Positions 10,345-21,504 of a DNA stretch of 64,000 bases are shown here, one piece after another. Origin of the DNA: Liolophura sinensis. Its lineage: Eukaryota; Mollusca; Polyplacophora; Chitonida; Chitonidae. Position 1 is the stretch's first letter. Each line of letters begins with the position of its first letter. Under the pieces are notes generated by a model. That model did not search any database. It saw only the letters and a list, made by a program, of their open reading frames with translations, and was not told the origin of the DNA. A program made the position numbers and the translations under genes. Location of the stretch: assembly GCF_032854445.1 (NCBI RefSeq), contig NC_088304.1, positions 19,977,704 through 20,041,703 of the forward strand. The letters are read 5' to 3'.

Positions 10345-12360
10345 GACAGCAAGCACTGGTCAGTTGAATTTTTCAAGAAATAGACATCCTCAGTCCTTTA
10401 AAATCAAGATGAAATAAAATCCTAGATTACTTGAAATAATTTAATAGTTCTTGTTTGGCCTTGGCATCTGTAATAGCTTGACTTGGTATTTAAGAGTTTA
10501 CTCCATAACATGAGATGTTGCAAGCAGTTTATAACAATAAACGTCCCATTAATTTCGCTTGTTGAAAAATGCAAGGTCTGCAATGATGCAAGGCAAGGAA
10601 CAAGAACGCGGAAATGCAATAATCCCTGTCCTGCAGCTTAATGGAGATACAGTACTTTGCTGGTTCACTGTTCTCTCGTGTTAATTAGTTGTGGAGACGA
10701 TGGAATTCATCAGAATTTCAGTCAGTAAAGGACAACTGACTCTAGGAGACACGGAAAAAATTCGTATTTAATAGAAAGTTTGATGTCCAAAATAGTTTTG
10801 ATTTCTGTATTTTAAAGCATGTAGACATATGTGGGCGGTTTAACGAAAACCTTCAACTCACGGAATATGTTAAGGCATTCAGCTCGTCCGTAGCTCTGTG
10901 AACAAAAGGACGATGTGCTTTCCTCTGTCACGATATGAAGATCTGAGTGAGTGAGTGCTTAGGTTTAAGGTCGTACTTAACAAATTTTTAGTCATATGAC
11001 GACGATTTGAAGATCTGGTGACTGTTTTCAATCATTTTAATAATGCTATTTAACATTTTCTAGAATTTTGTCTTCTGACATTCAGCCACCTAAGAAACTT
11101 TATCTTTACAAGGACTCAAGGCCTTACAGGCTGGCATTGCCCAGCCTGCACGGCTAAATCACGGCCCATCAGTGTAAAATCTTCTCACGCGCTGATTTGT
11201 TGATTAGGTCAGGCCACTGTGATATCATTTCTGCCCACGGACGGAATTGTCCAGAAAGGTGAAACACTCTCCTGTAGGTTTCCTGGCGTTCTTCGGGAGA
11301 TTGTGATGTGATGGGTTGCGCAATAAAGCCTTTTCATCTTCGTCCTGAGCAAATCTCTCAACCAATTTGAAAATTCCGGCCGTTGGCGTCTGAATGTGTA
11401 GAGTCAATAGTGGATAAAGTAAAAAAACCAAGGTCGGTATCAGAATTCGTGTCGCCTGACAAGCCCTCTCAGTTTTTTTGCCGATGTTATCGAGTTGACG
11501 ACCCATCATTATAGCATCGAACAGAGTTAACGTTCAGCCCGTCACACTGCCCGACGATCCGTCTACGAACGGCGCGTATACACCACTCTGCGGAATTCTT
11601 CTATCAGAACAACTCTGGACAATGCTCAAATAGCCTGACATTAGCTTTAATTTCAGGTTCACTGAGACTAGAAACAATTGGCGTTTTGCGTCGTCTGAGC
11701 AAGATATCAAGCTGGCAGTTCCTGATGTGCTGTTTATAAACACAGCCCCGCTCCATTCTCTCTCCCCCAGTGTTAAGCCAGAGTCCAACTCTGATTGGAG
11801 TCTCAGCTATGAATTTGCAAACCTTAGGTTAATCCAACAACTGCTGTGGAGAAGGTCATTTAGGAGGTTCGTGTGTTAGTATATCATGGAACAATCGCTT
11901 GAATACAACATTTGGCAAAAGACTTACACATACCAGATAAAGCTTTATATGGAATAGAAGGATTTACACACAAGTCTATGTAATCGTGCTAGAAGTAATC
12001 CACAGCTAGAATGACGCCAATGCATGTAAAAGTTAAATCGTATTTGAGCGTGCAGACAGCTTCACAATTGCTTTTCAGAAATGAGATTCTCCGCTTCATA
12101 GCACTAATAAATCTCAATGTTACTTTGAAACCTGCACAGTTTATTTATTTATTTCTTTATTTAATTGCTATTTTACATCGTACTCTAGAATATTTCACTT
12201 ATACGACGGAGGCCAGCAATATGGTGGACAAATCCGGGCAAATCCACGACCATCCGCATGTTGCGGAAAGACCGAAACGGAGGATTCAGCTCAGAAGTTA
12301 TTATCGTGGGTATCAGTCCATTTGTTCAACGTAATTCTTAACGAAGAATTACAGCATGGA
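10345..12360 (+). repeat. Alpha block, copy 1
   Basis: It is collinear with 15530-17560, and in part with 21505-23050, 32490-33650 and (inverted) 60930-62570. Landmarks are aataaaatcctaga near 10410, cacggaaatgcaataa-type sequence near 10605, atgacgacgatttgaagatc near 10995, and tgaaacactctcctgtaggt near 11259. It contains a SINE at 12141-12275 at the place where copy 2 also has one. Confidence 0.85.
12141..12275 (-). mobile_element. SINE 3' fragment inside alpha copy 1
   Basis: The minus strand carries the decayed 3' SINE block and an AAATAAATAAAT tail. The flanks on both sides match those of the SINE at 17327-17451, so both copies descend from one insertion that was duplicated with alpha. 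Confidence 0.85.
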
Positions 12361-12779
12361 GGATTTGAACATATTTTGGAGACAAGCTCCATAGTGCACG
12401 CGTGAGATATCCGTGAGAGTTGGAAGGTCGTATGCATGCCAATGAACTACGTTTACTCAGTTCATGGTTGAGGGGTTGAGCTACACAACGCCTTCGTGTT
12501 TAACCTTTATTTCAAGCTGTCTTAACGAGCAAATTTGAATGGCTGATAACTGGTGTCATTTAACTATACGAAGACACGTTGTTTTAGAAAAAAAACTGTC
12601 ACTTGACCCATACATGTAAGGCCGCGTGTTGAAGCCTTAGACTGAAACAACGGGGAAATCCTCGCAATCAATTTATTGCCAAGTGCGAAGCTCGTAGCCT
12701 GAGCCCCATGTTGTAAACTGTAAGATGCAACTAACTGCACTAGTTCTGGGAATACATAGTCGTTTTCAGCTTAGACAAA

Positions 12780-13856
12780 CATGGCTCTAAAACTGCTTCC
12801 AAACCACACAGTAGATATGAAGTCGCGTTTCCCTACATGTTCGGATGGCTCCTGCTCAGTCTTATAGACCATGGGTATACAAGTAGTAGAGATCTTGTTG
12901 GTAAGTCACCTCTTGACGTATCCATATCTGGCGAAGCCTGCTAGAGGCCGCTTGCCGTTTAAAGCGGATAAATTCACCAATAACTTGCCAAAGGTTTTCC
13001 ATCTATACAGCTGACCGCTATCTCAGACATGAAGATATCTTCAATATAGTCTTTAAATAATTAGTCAGTCAACATTTGTTCTTTGAAGTGAGGCATTCAA
13101 GGTCACTTGGCAAACAAAAGATGGATTCGATAAGGTCGCCTCATCGCGAAGCTTGGCAACTTGGCCAGACCAATACTTACACGAAGTATCCTGGGTGGAC
13201 AAAATTGGATTGCAGGCGTTTAGAATATGAGAAAGGGACATTTCCACGCGTGACGCACACGAGTAGTTTATTTCCAATACATGACCAAAGCCAAACATTT
13301 TCCATCAAAGCACAAGTATCAAGATATGAGAACAATATATATTCCCAGCATAAATATACTCAATGAAGCCATCTGTTGTATTTTATATGCGTGTAGGACT
13401 AATTTGTCTAAGCCACTCAGTTATGCTTATCAAACCATAAAGAAAACACGAAAATTATTCTTTTTGTCGCTTCTTTTGTGAGAAAATTTTAATATTATTT
13501 GTGAATATTATATAATAATTCAACAAAAAAGTCTACATCCCTGGCTAATGTTTATCAGTTGAGTGAGGAAAATCTGCTCTTATACTGTACCGCGGTGGTA
13601 ATACAACTGTGGAAGACTAAGTCCTTGCTCAATTCCATCCTGCTAGAACAGGCATTACTATATTTCATATCTACGGCGGATGTGACTATATTTTGTCGCC
13701 TTGTGTTAATCCTTTCATAACAAAGATGTCTCGGTGGATCCTCTAATCACTGTTACTTGGAAACGGGGGAGGTTTTAGTTCCTTTGTCACGGTAATCCAA
13801 CCTAGGTGTCTTGTAAGAGCGACGCACGTGATTCCTGAAAAAGGGGATTACGGACC
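12780..13856 (+). repeat. Beta block, copy 2 (with upstream part)
   Basis: It matches 17570-18670. From 13520 the two are highly similar by eye, for example ctggctaatgtttatcagtt, then tgaggaaaatctgctcttat. The match stops at aaaggggattacggacct, exactly where a Harbinger-like element begins at 13860. Confidence 0.8.
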
Positions 13857-13859
13857 TTA

Positions 13860-14573
13860 AGCCGCGTTTAGACTACAGCCGGGCCGGGCCCATTTTAGCA
13901 GGGTCGCGCTTGATCAGGGCCGAGCCCCCTTGACAAGTACCGTTTACATTACACGCCTCGCTGGCGGGCCAAATCCATTATCACAAACAGGAACGACAAC
14001 TCAGGTTGAGTTGGGCTATTTGTTTGTGGCACTCTTCAGACATTGGAGGTACAAACACTTTATTCAGCTGCGAAAATGGCGCTGCCAGTGGTTGCAAGTC
14101 GAATCCGCCCTTCTCTGCCAAGGATGCACTGATCTGCTCAAAAATCTTGTGGTTGTGACGAGCGCTCTCAAGTTGCGCCTGCACGTTTTCCTCGCCCCAA
14201 ATAGCTAATAGCTGTTCTGTCTCCTCTTTTGTCCAAGTAGCGCCACGATTTGTTGACATATTTAAATTCTTATTGTTCGAAAAAAAGTGCGCCAATTGAA
14301 AAGCCGCAAGTGGAAGGTCAGAGGAAGTTGCCTTTAAGCATGCGCAGTTAAGTCCTCTGAGCGGGCCAGGCACGGTGACGCGTCTACACTACACGTTTGT
14401 CTAGCCGAGCCGAGCTTCAGCTGGGTCGAGCCTACCTCTCGTTGAGGGGTTCGGCCCGGTCAAATCTGGCACGGTGCCGAGTACGCTTAACCCGTTTAGA
14501 CTACCCAATTTTTTGCCGGGCCGTGCCCCATCAGGGCCGAGCCCGGTTGAAAAGCGGTAGTGTAAACGGGGCT
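13860..14573. mobile_element. PIF/Harbinger-like DNA transposon, non-autonomous, 714 bp
   Basis: The ends are inverted repeats: AGCCGCGTTTAGACTAC at 13860-13876, and AGCCCCGTTTACACTAC as reverse complement of 14557-14573, with 15 of 17 matching. TTA flanks both sides (13857-13859 and 14574-14576), the 3-bp duplication typical of PIF/Harbinger. Subterminal GC-rich segments (for example atcagggccgagcccc) occur at both ends and in the middle. The element encodes a Myb/SANT-like frame but no transposase. Base composition differs from the AT-rich flanks. Confidence 0.8.
13981..14259 (-). CDS. Myb/SANT-like DNA-binding protein, truncated
   Basis: The frame is open further upstream to 14373, but the ATG at 14259 is the better start: the next residues are MSTNRGATWTKEETEQLLA. 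From about residue 5 there is a Myb/SANT-like helix set with spaced tryptophans (W in TWTKEE and in AIWGEE), followed by HNHKIFEQISASLAEKGGF. This resembles the trihelix/Myb-SANT domains that accompany PIF/Harbinger transposases. The family proteins usually continue for one more helix; here the similarity ends at about residue 53 and the last 39 residues are unlike it, possibly intron or decayed sequence read through. It is likely the second-ORF remnant of the transposon, which would bind the terminal repeats. Expression is unknown. Confidence 0.6.
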   Translation of the reverse strand: MSTNRGATWTKEETEQLLAIWGEENVQAQLESARHNHKIFEQISASLAEKGGFDLQPLAAPFSQLNKVFVPPMSEECHKQIAQLNLSCRSCL

Positions 14574-14599
14574 TTACAGACTCCAGCGCTGGTTAATCA

Positions 14600-15240
14600 G
14601 ATAGCCATGAGGCCTCCTAAGCTATTGTAGAACGCTAACGTGATAGGCAGAACGGACTCACGCCGAGTAGAAGCGAGCTGCTAATGGTGTTTCAACAGAA
14701 GATTTTTGACCGTCTGCAAGACAACACCATATAAGTCTAAAGGCACAGTAAGAGAAATCCACAATGAAAGTTACATTAGTATCAAATGTTTTTTTAAATT
14801 TGATTTTAAACCGTGCTGAGGGAATGGAATAGTGTACTAAATACGGAAAATGTGTGCTTTGCTTTAAATCTTGATGGTTCTCTTGTGCGTTCTTCTTTGT
14901 AATGAGATAGGCGGAATGGAGCGGTCGTTCCCTTGGTGCTTAATAACGCCTCTTGTTTCTTTTAGGTGTTTTGAAAAGTGCCTTTCCTTGTGTACTATTT
15001 CGTCCTCACATGTACATGGGAAAGTGCAATATGAGGCTCCTTGATTGCCAGGCATAAACGTGACAGGCTCTGAAAAAGCTTTTGAGCACAAGGGTTAAGC
15101 CCTATCGTATATAAATATAAACATACTATAAAAAATATAAATAACTTGGTGAGAAGATTGGGAAAGGAATACATCAGTTGAAAAAACACTAGATAATTCC
15201 ATAGCAAATTTTCAGATAGCGACTTGAAAGGTGTATTAAT
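14600..15240 (+). repeat. Beta-gamma junction region with one or two 57-bp-like units
   Basis: The start matches 7690-7850 and 18900-19110 (gctattgtagaacgYtaacg-type, then cacaRtaagagaaatcYacaatg). At 14880-15030 there are degenerate units related by reverse complement to the 57-bp minisatellite of 45.7 and 50 kb. There is no gene. Confidence 0.55.
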
Positions 15241-16588
15241 AATACTGTCTTTCGGATATATTTATGTCAGGTCAACAACAACACTGCCCTACCCCTTGTA
15301 CTGGCTAAACAACAATTTTCGTTGCCGGTTATATTCTTGACTGTCTGGGTGTACTAGTATTTTAAGTAAAATTAGCCATCGACAAGAGGAACACGGACAA
15401 TGTTCCTTTATTCGAAACTGTGACGATGCCATAGACTTTTGAAGGGAAACAACAGCACACATGTGCCACAGGCCAAACTTCAGACGCAGTGCCTTAAACG
15501 ACAATTCTGCCGCCACGAATCTCCGAAGCAGGTCATTTTAAATTTTCAAGAAGTAGACATTCTCAGCACTCTTAAATCAAGTCTAAATAAAATCCTAGAT
15601 CACTTGAACTAATTTACCGTAATATCTGTAATACCTTTATTCGCTATTCAAGCGCGTACTCCACAACTTGAGATCTTCCAGGCAGCCCACAACAGTAAAT
15701 GTTCCATTAATTTCGCTTGGTAAAAAAAGCAAGCTCTACGATGATGCAATGCAAGAAATAGGACACGGAAATGCAATAAACCATGTCCTTCGGCTTAATG
15801 AAGACACAGCGCTTTGCTGATTCACTGTTCTCTTGCGTGAATTGATTGTCAAGATGATGGCAACTTACGGAATTTCATTCAGTGAAGGACAATTGCCTCC
15901 AGCAGACACGGATAAAATTCGTATTTGGCAATTCTGAATAATGCAAAGTACGATGTTCAAAAATAGTCTGTTGATATCTTTATCCTGGAGCCGATAGACA
16001 CACGTGAGCGGTTTAGCGAGAGCCTTCAACCGTGGAATCTGTTAAGTCATTCAGCTCATCTGCGGCTCTGTGAACAAACAGAACGTCGCGCTTTCCACTG
16101 TCACGATTTGAAAATCTGAGTGAGTGCTTAGGGTTTAACATCGTACTTTATAATTTTTTAGCCATATGACGACGATTTGAAGATCTGGTGACCGTTTTCA
16201 ACCATGTCAATAATGCTATTTAACTTTTTCTAGAATTTTGTTATCTGAGATTCAGCTACCTAAGAAACTTTATCTTTACAAGAGGGACTCATTTCTAAGC
16301 CTCACATGTTACCATTGTGCAACCTGCACGGTTAAATCACGGTGCAACAGTGTAAAGTCTTCTCAGACGCGCTGATTTGTTGATTAGGCCAGACGATTGT
16401 GATAACATATCTGCCAACGGGCGGAATTGTCCAGAAGGGTGAAACACTCTCCTGTAGGTTTCCTGGCGTTTTGCGGGAGATACCGATCTGATGGGTTGTG
16501 CAATAAACCGTCCTGAAAAAAAAAACTTTCATCAACTTTCAAAATTCCGGCCGTTGGTGTCGAGTCAATCGTGAATAAATTAAAAAAT

Positions 16589-16999
16589 CTAGGTCTGAAC
16601 CAGAATTCTTGTCGCCCTTATCAGCCCTCCATCTTTTCTGCTGATGTTATCGAGTTGACGGCTCATAATTATAGCACCAGATAGAGCTAACGTTCCGCCC
16701 GTTACTACATCAGATGATCTTTCTACAAACTTTGCGTATACATCATTCCGCGGAATTCCTTTATCAGAGCGACTTTGGACAAGACACGCAAACAGTGTGA
16801 CATTAACATTAGGTTGAGGTTCACCGTGGCTTAGAGCTATTGCCGTTTTACTACAGTCGTCTGACCATCGTTGCAATTCATGGTGTGCAGAGCCCCACTC
16901 CCCCTGTCTCTGCCTGCTAAGCCGATACTGCCAGAGTTTGAGTTCAACTCTGATTGGATGGTCAGATTTGATCCTGTCCACTTTTGGTAAATCCAACAA
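16589..16999 (-). other. Unrecognised 136-codon frame in alpha copy 2
   Basis: This is the longest open frame within alpha. Related sequence in alpha copy 1 is split between two minus-strand frames (11534-11788 and 11225-11509). They share SRQLDNI- or GRQLDNI-type, ATRILI- or ATRILV-type and VYA-x-FV-type segments. The copies at 33.1 and 61.1 kb are interrupted. No domain, signal peptide or membrane segment was recognised. It may be a decayed coding exon of the parent element or chance. Confidence 0.25.
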
Positions 17000-17326
17000 C
17001 AGCAGAAAAGAGATTCGTTGAAGAGATTCCCGAATTAATCTGTCACTTTACGGTATTTGCCACTATATATGATGGAGCAATCGCTACGTGTTTATACAAC
17101 AACTGACAAACGGCCAACACACACCAGACAAAGCCTCGGGGCGTGGCGTCATATACAATAGAAGAATTTGTGTTGAAGAAATGCATAGCTGGAATAACGT
17201 CAATCATGCGCAAGGTAAATCTTGTTTGAGCGTACAAACAACTTCAGGCGTTAATATGCGCAAATATATACTCTTGAAAAAATGAAAGATTCTTCATTGC
17301 ATATGACTGAAAAGCCTCAGATTTGC

Positions 17327-17451
17327 TTTATTTATTTATTTTTTTTTGATTGGTGTTTTACGCCGTACTCGACAGTATTTCACTTATACGATGGCTAATA
17401 CATTATGATGAGAGGAAACCCAAGATCATTCGCAGATTGCTGGAAGACTGA
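17327..17451 (-). mobile_element. SINE 3' fragment inside alpha copy 2
   Basis: The minus strand has the 3' SINE block and tail. Flanks match those of 12141-12275, so the insertion predates the alpha duplication. Confidence 0.8.
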
Positions 17452-17569
17452 AACAGACATGGGGATTGCGTTCAGAAGTGATTAGTGTATCAGTCCATAT
17501 CCTCAACGTAATTTTTAACGTAGAATTACGGCCTGAAAGATTTTCACACGTTTTGGTTCAAGCGCCAAG

Positions 17570-19110
17570 AATGCTTCATTATACACATTAGACGTGAAGC
17601 CGTGTTTCCGTATATGTCCGGATGAGGCTTAGGATACAGATAACTATTCTCAAAGTATACTAGACAATTGCAGTTTATTGGCCATGGTTTCACAGTTCAA
17701 ATACAAGTCGTCTCATGGGTAATGTTGTGGTGGAACTGAGGCAGACCAGACAACTTGGCAACTTGGCCTGAATAAGACTTAGCACACGTATAATGGGTGG
17801 ACAAAACTGCATTGCCAGGTTAAATCACAGGCGTTTGAAATGTAACAGACGTGTTCCAAGCGTGACTCACATGTTTCCACACTGAGAATGTATACAGTGT
17901 TGTTGGAAGGCAAGGTACAGTCTTAGCGATTGTAACAGAACTGCTGATTGTGAATTAAGATCTGGAGGGTTCTAAGTCCCAAAATGTGATTGAACCAACA
18001 TCTTATGTGTTTTAGCGATTGATAGACATGCATCCTAGCCACACGATTCGTTCATTTCCAACATATGTTCAAAGGCAAATATTTTCCTTGAAAGCCAACG
18101 TATCAAGATTTCAGAGCATTATATATACCTAACGTAAATATACCTAATGACGCCATATGCCCGTTGTACCCTACTTTATATGGGTCTTGGATTAAGTTGT
18201 GTAAACAACCCAGTTATGCTTACTAACACGTTCTTATCAAAGCATAAAGAATACACCAAATTGACAGTCTTCTGTTTGCTAATTATTTTCGTCGACTCTG
18301 TTGTGAAAATATTTTAGTATCATTTCTAAACATAAAACACTTCAACAAAAAAGTCTACACCCCTGGCTAATGTTTATCAGTTGAGTGAGGAAAATCTGCT
18401 CTTATACTGTACCGCGGTGGTAACAAAACTGTGGACAGACTTAAATCCTTCCTCAATTCCGTCCTGCTCGAACAGGCATTACTATATTTCATACCTACGG
18501 CAGATTTGACTATACTTTGTCGCCTTGTGTTAATCCTTTCATAACAGTGATGTCTCGGTGGACCCTCTAATCACTGTTACTTGAAAACGGGTGAGGTTTT
18601 AGTCCCTTTCTCATGGTAAACCAACGTAAGTGTCTTGTATTGGCGGCAGACGCGTTTCCCGAAAAAGGGGATTACGGACCTAATTTTCTGGTTGATCTTA
18701 AGTATTCCGGTAGCCAGGCCGAGAAGATACGAGCTCCTCAGTGGTGCCTCAAAGCCTTGCTTCTTAGCAACGTGTTTCATATGTCTTAGTAAATCCACGG
18801 ACGTGTCCTTCATTGTCGACTTACGCGATTCCTAAATGGAGATTACCGACCCTATTTCGGCTGGACTGAATATTGTGTTAATTAATTAGGTGGACAGGCT
18901 GAAGTTATCGTAGAATGTAACTTTGACGAGTTAAATGGACATACACCGAATAGAGACCATTATAACCTCCATTCAAGTGCTTGTTGTCAAGATTTCCGTT
19001 GGATGGTGTTTCAAGAGATTTGCTGTCGGAGGCCTCTGAAAATGACAAAGATATAGATGTATAGACACAACAAGAGGAATCAACAATGATAGTTATAAAT
19101 GTTTCAAAGG
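17570..19110 (+). repeat. Beta block, copy 3
   Basis: It matches 12780-13856 (first part) and 7130-7870 (second part). It keeps the uninterrupted stretch that continues past aaaggggattacggacct, where copy 2 has the Harbinger-like element. Short frames on both strands near 18577-18835 are not conserved. Confidence 0.85.
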
Positions 19111-19129
19111 TGGGCTTTTTAAGATTTTA

Positions 19130-19440
19130 TTTCAAAGTTTGCTTAATGAATGGAATGACGTAGTACAAACGGAAAACTTTATTTTGTGCTTGTGTTCTCT
19201 GTTATAAATGGAAAATTGCGTTGGATCTCTTGTGTGTTTCTTAGGGCTCTTTATCAAATAGACCATACATGAACTGGCGTTGGTTTCTTTGGTGTTTCCT
19301 CGTGTAATGAAAAGTGTGTTGTTCTTTCGAGCGCTCTTCTGATGCTTTTTTGTTTTCAGATGCATGGCAAGGTGCATGGTGGTTGTCAGGCTCACTGGTT
19401 GTCAGGTATATGACACTCTCCTACAAGTAGATTAAACACG
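19130..19440 (+). repeat. Unexpanded 57-bp-like units between beta and gamma
   Basis: The sequence gtgtgttgttctttcgagcg followed by tgcatggcaaggtgcatggt is a diverged, inverted relative of the 57-bp minisatellite unit seen at 45.7 and 50 kb. Only one to three units are visible here. Confidence 0.5.
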
Positions 19441-19599
19441 CATAGCATAGGGAGCTGCGACGACTACAAAGTGACAGCTGGCATATGGTCACACGTAATC
19501 GATGAAACATGGCCTCTTGTCAGTTTACACCAGTCAGTTCAAAGACTTTTAAGTACCAAGATAAGCTCCCATCGTATAAAATAAAACATACTAGACATA

Positions 19600-20375
19600 A
19601 AAAAGAAACAATTTAACCAAATAATCAGTGATAAAATGGTTAATATAGGAAAGAATCAAGGACACTTTCAAAGGAGTTGCCATTTGAGTTGTGACCCACG
19701 CAGGTGATTTTATTTCTTCGATCGGCAATATTTGAAATCCTTCCAGTTTTAACTCCAGCTTACGGAACAACCCATGTTGAATAATAATATGCTCGAATGA
19801 CACTTCGATTCATCTGTTAACAGAGTCATTAAGCTTTTTATAGTTCTCTGAAGAGAGTCCGTCGACGCCATAACTAAAAAAATTTCTTCATTAAAAGTGA
19901 CTTTAAAATAAGAAAAAAAGCCTTCAGAACCTTCCACAGACCATTTGTCATTGTTTTTGTTCTATGTCTGTCACAGTGAATGAGAGATTTCTACCGCAGG
20001 CATAGAGAGTCGTAAATCTTTTTGGTGCTAATAAACGTGTAAATAGAATTGAAACACGGCGAGGGTAAGCATGTATAATTGTTTGTGACTTTGATTTATT
20101 CGTTGACACATGGCGCTAAAATCTCTTCCTTCTCTAATACGGTGTATGGTATAATTTGTGTAAAGGTCTCCCTAGGAAGTAAACAATCAAAAGCGTCCGT
20201 GAAATCGCAAAAACAAATCCCGATTTTGTCAATTTGTTTTCTTTGTTATTAGTATTTTTGTGAATGAGCCAATGTCGTTGCAATCTAATATTTTGATCAC
20301 GTAGGAGGACGTGTAAAAGAAATAACCTCCTACGATATGTTTACGACAAATTGCTGTATGTAGCTCTTAAAACGT
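19600..20375 (+). repeat. Gamma block, copy 2
   Basis: It matches 8160-8725 in order and orientation. Its left part (19670-19745) also matches, inverted, the single ggcaaatcctataaaaagga-type units at 45490-45530 and 49805-49850. Confidence 0.8.
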
Positions 20376-20517
20376 GAGAGCCGTACGGGGGGAAGGTGTG
20401 ACAGCAATCCGGGAATGATCGTGGATTTCCTCCCACCATAATGCTGGTCGCCGTTGTATAAGTGAAACATCCTTGAGTACGACGGAAAACACCAATCTAA
20501 TAAATAACTAAATAAAT
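20376..20517 (+). mobile_element. SINE, 5'-truncated, with empty site known in a sister repeat
   Basis: It contains the cctcccaccataatgctggt block, gccgttgtataagtgaaa, and a TAAATAACTAAATAAATA tail. AAAACGT flanks it at 20369-20375 and 20518-20524. Gamma copy 1 has an uninterrupted site at about 8710-8735 (cttaaaacgtctgaataacc), so this insertion came after the gamma duplication. Confidence 0.9.
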
Positions 20518-20639
20518 AAAACGTGTGATTAACCTGCACAAGATATGTTGACGTTTTATTTATATGTATAATATCTTAGCTTATTGTATCCAATCTGTTA
20601 ATAGAAAGAGCACTTTACTGAGCCACGGTTGTAAATTAT

Positions 20640-21080
20640 TTCAGTCTTTCCGTGTGTAAGCTTTAACAGGTCAATGGGGAAAATCGACTCCTCGCATAGC
20701 AAGAATGGTCAGTAATTCTTCATACTGTTCTATTGGACTAGATCCGATACTGTCACTTTTATATGTTTCCTTTCTGAGACAGATTTGAAACTATTTTATC
20801 GGTTTTCCGTTTGGTCCTGTCATAACAATGATTTCTTCGCAATACTCCAAAGCCTTGTTTCTTGTGGATTTTATTCCATGTTTGGACAAGCCCATGTCAA
20901 CTTCCGCGATTGCTGAATGTGGACATTGCGGACCTTTTTTCTCGTTGGCTCTTAAGTCTTTATGGCAGAGATTGTGTGGGTTAATTAGGCATTCAGGTGG
21001 CACCTGAAGTTGTTGTTGAACGATAAAGTGACAATCTAAATGCAATCACACTGAACAGATACGAGTCGCGCGACTAATAG
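20640..21080 (+). repeat. Epsilon block, copy 3
   Basis: It matches 8750-9090 and 1540-1770, and is the longest copy. It ends with the gatacgagtcgcgc-type block. Downstream, 21280-21330 matches 9415-9450 (aaaatctcatctttcgtgcc). Confidence 0.7.
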
Positions 21081-21504
21081 TTATGCATTTGTGATCAATT
21101 TTTCCGCTGTATTGTGTGTCAAAATTATTTGCTCTCACTGTCGTAAAAAAATGGCAAAACATAATTGCATGTGTCATAGGAGAAAACCATACTGAAACAA
21201 AAGTATACAAAAGTATTTGTATACAAAAGTATTTTTTTTACAAAAGTATAAAATTTCGTGTTTTATATGTTAGCTATGCAGCGGAGGGCGCAGTGTTAGC
21301 AAAATCTCATCTTTCGTGCCACATCTAACCGCTAAGATGTGAGTGTTAAAGATTCCAACTATTATATTTTATCTGGGATATGTTCTATCAGATACCAAGA
21401 GCTCTTGCTCTTGCTGCAACTTTCCGAAAAAAAACACAGCATGTATGCGTTTAGGACCGAACATGACTTGAAGGTAATTCAATTGCTATGGATCTATCTT
21501 GAGG

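Larger units (their letters stand above)
15530..17560 (+). repeat. Alpha block, copy 2
   Basis: It is collinear with 10345-12360, starting 5.2 kb downstream of it. Similarity is high through gatgacgacgatttgaagat-type sequence at about 16165 and tgaaacactctcctgtaggt at about 16440. It includes the shared SINE fragment at 17327-17451. Confidence 0.85.

Noticed and set aside
13860-14573. A GC-rich CpG-island promoter
   Set aside because: The GC-rich segments are explained by the ends and subterminal repeats of the Harbinger-like element, with TTA target duplications.
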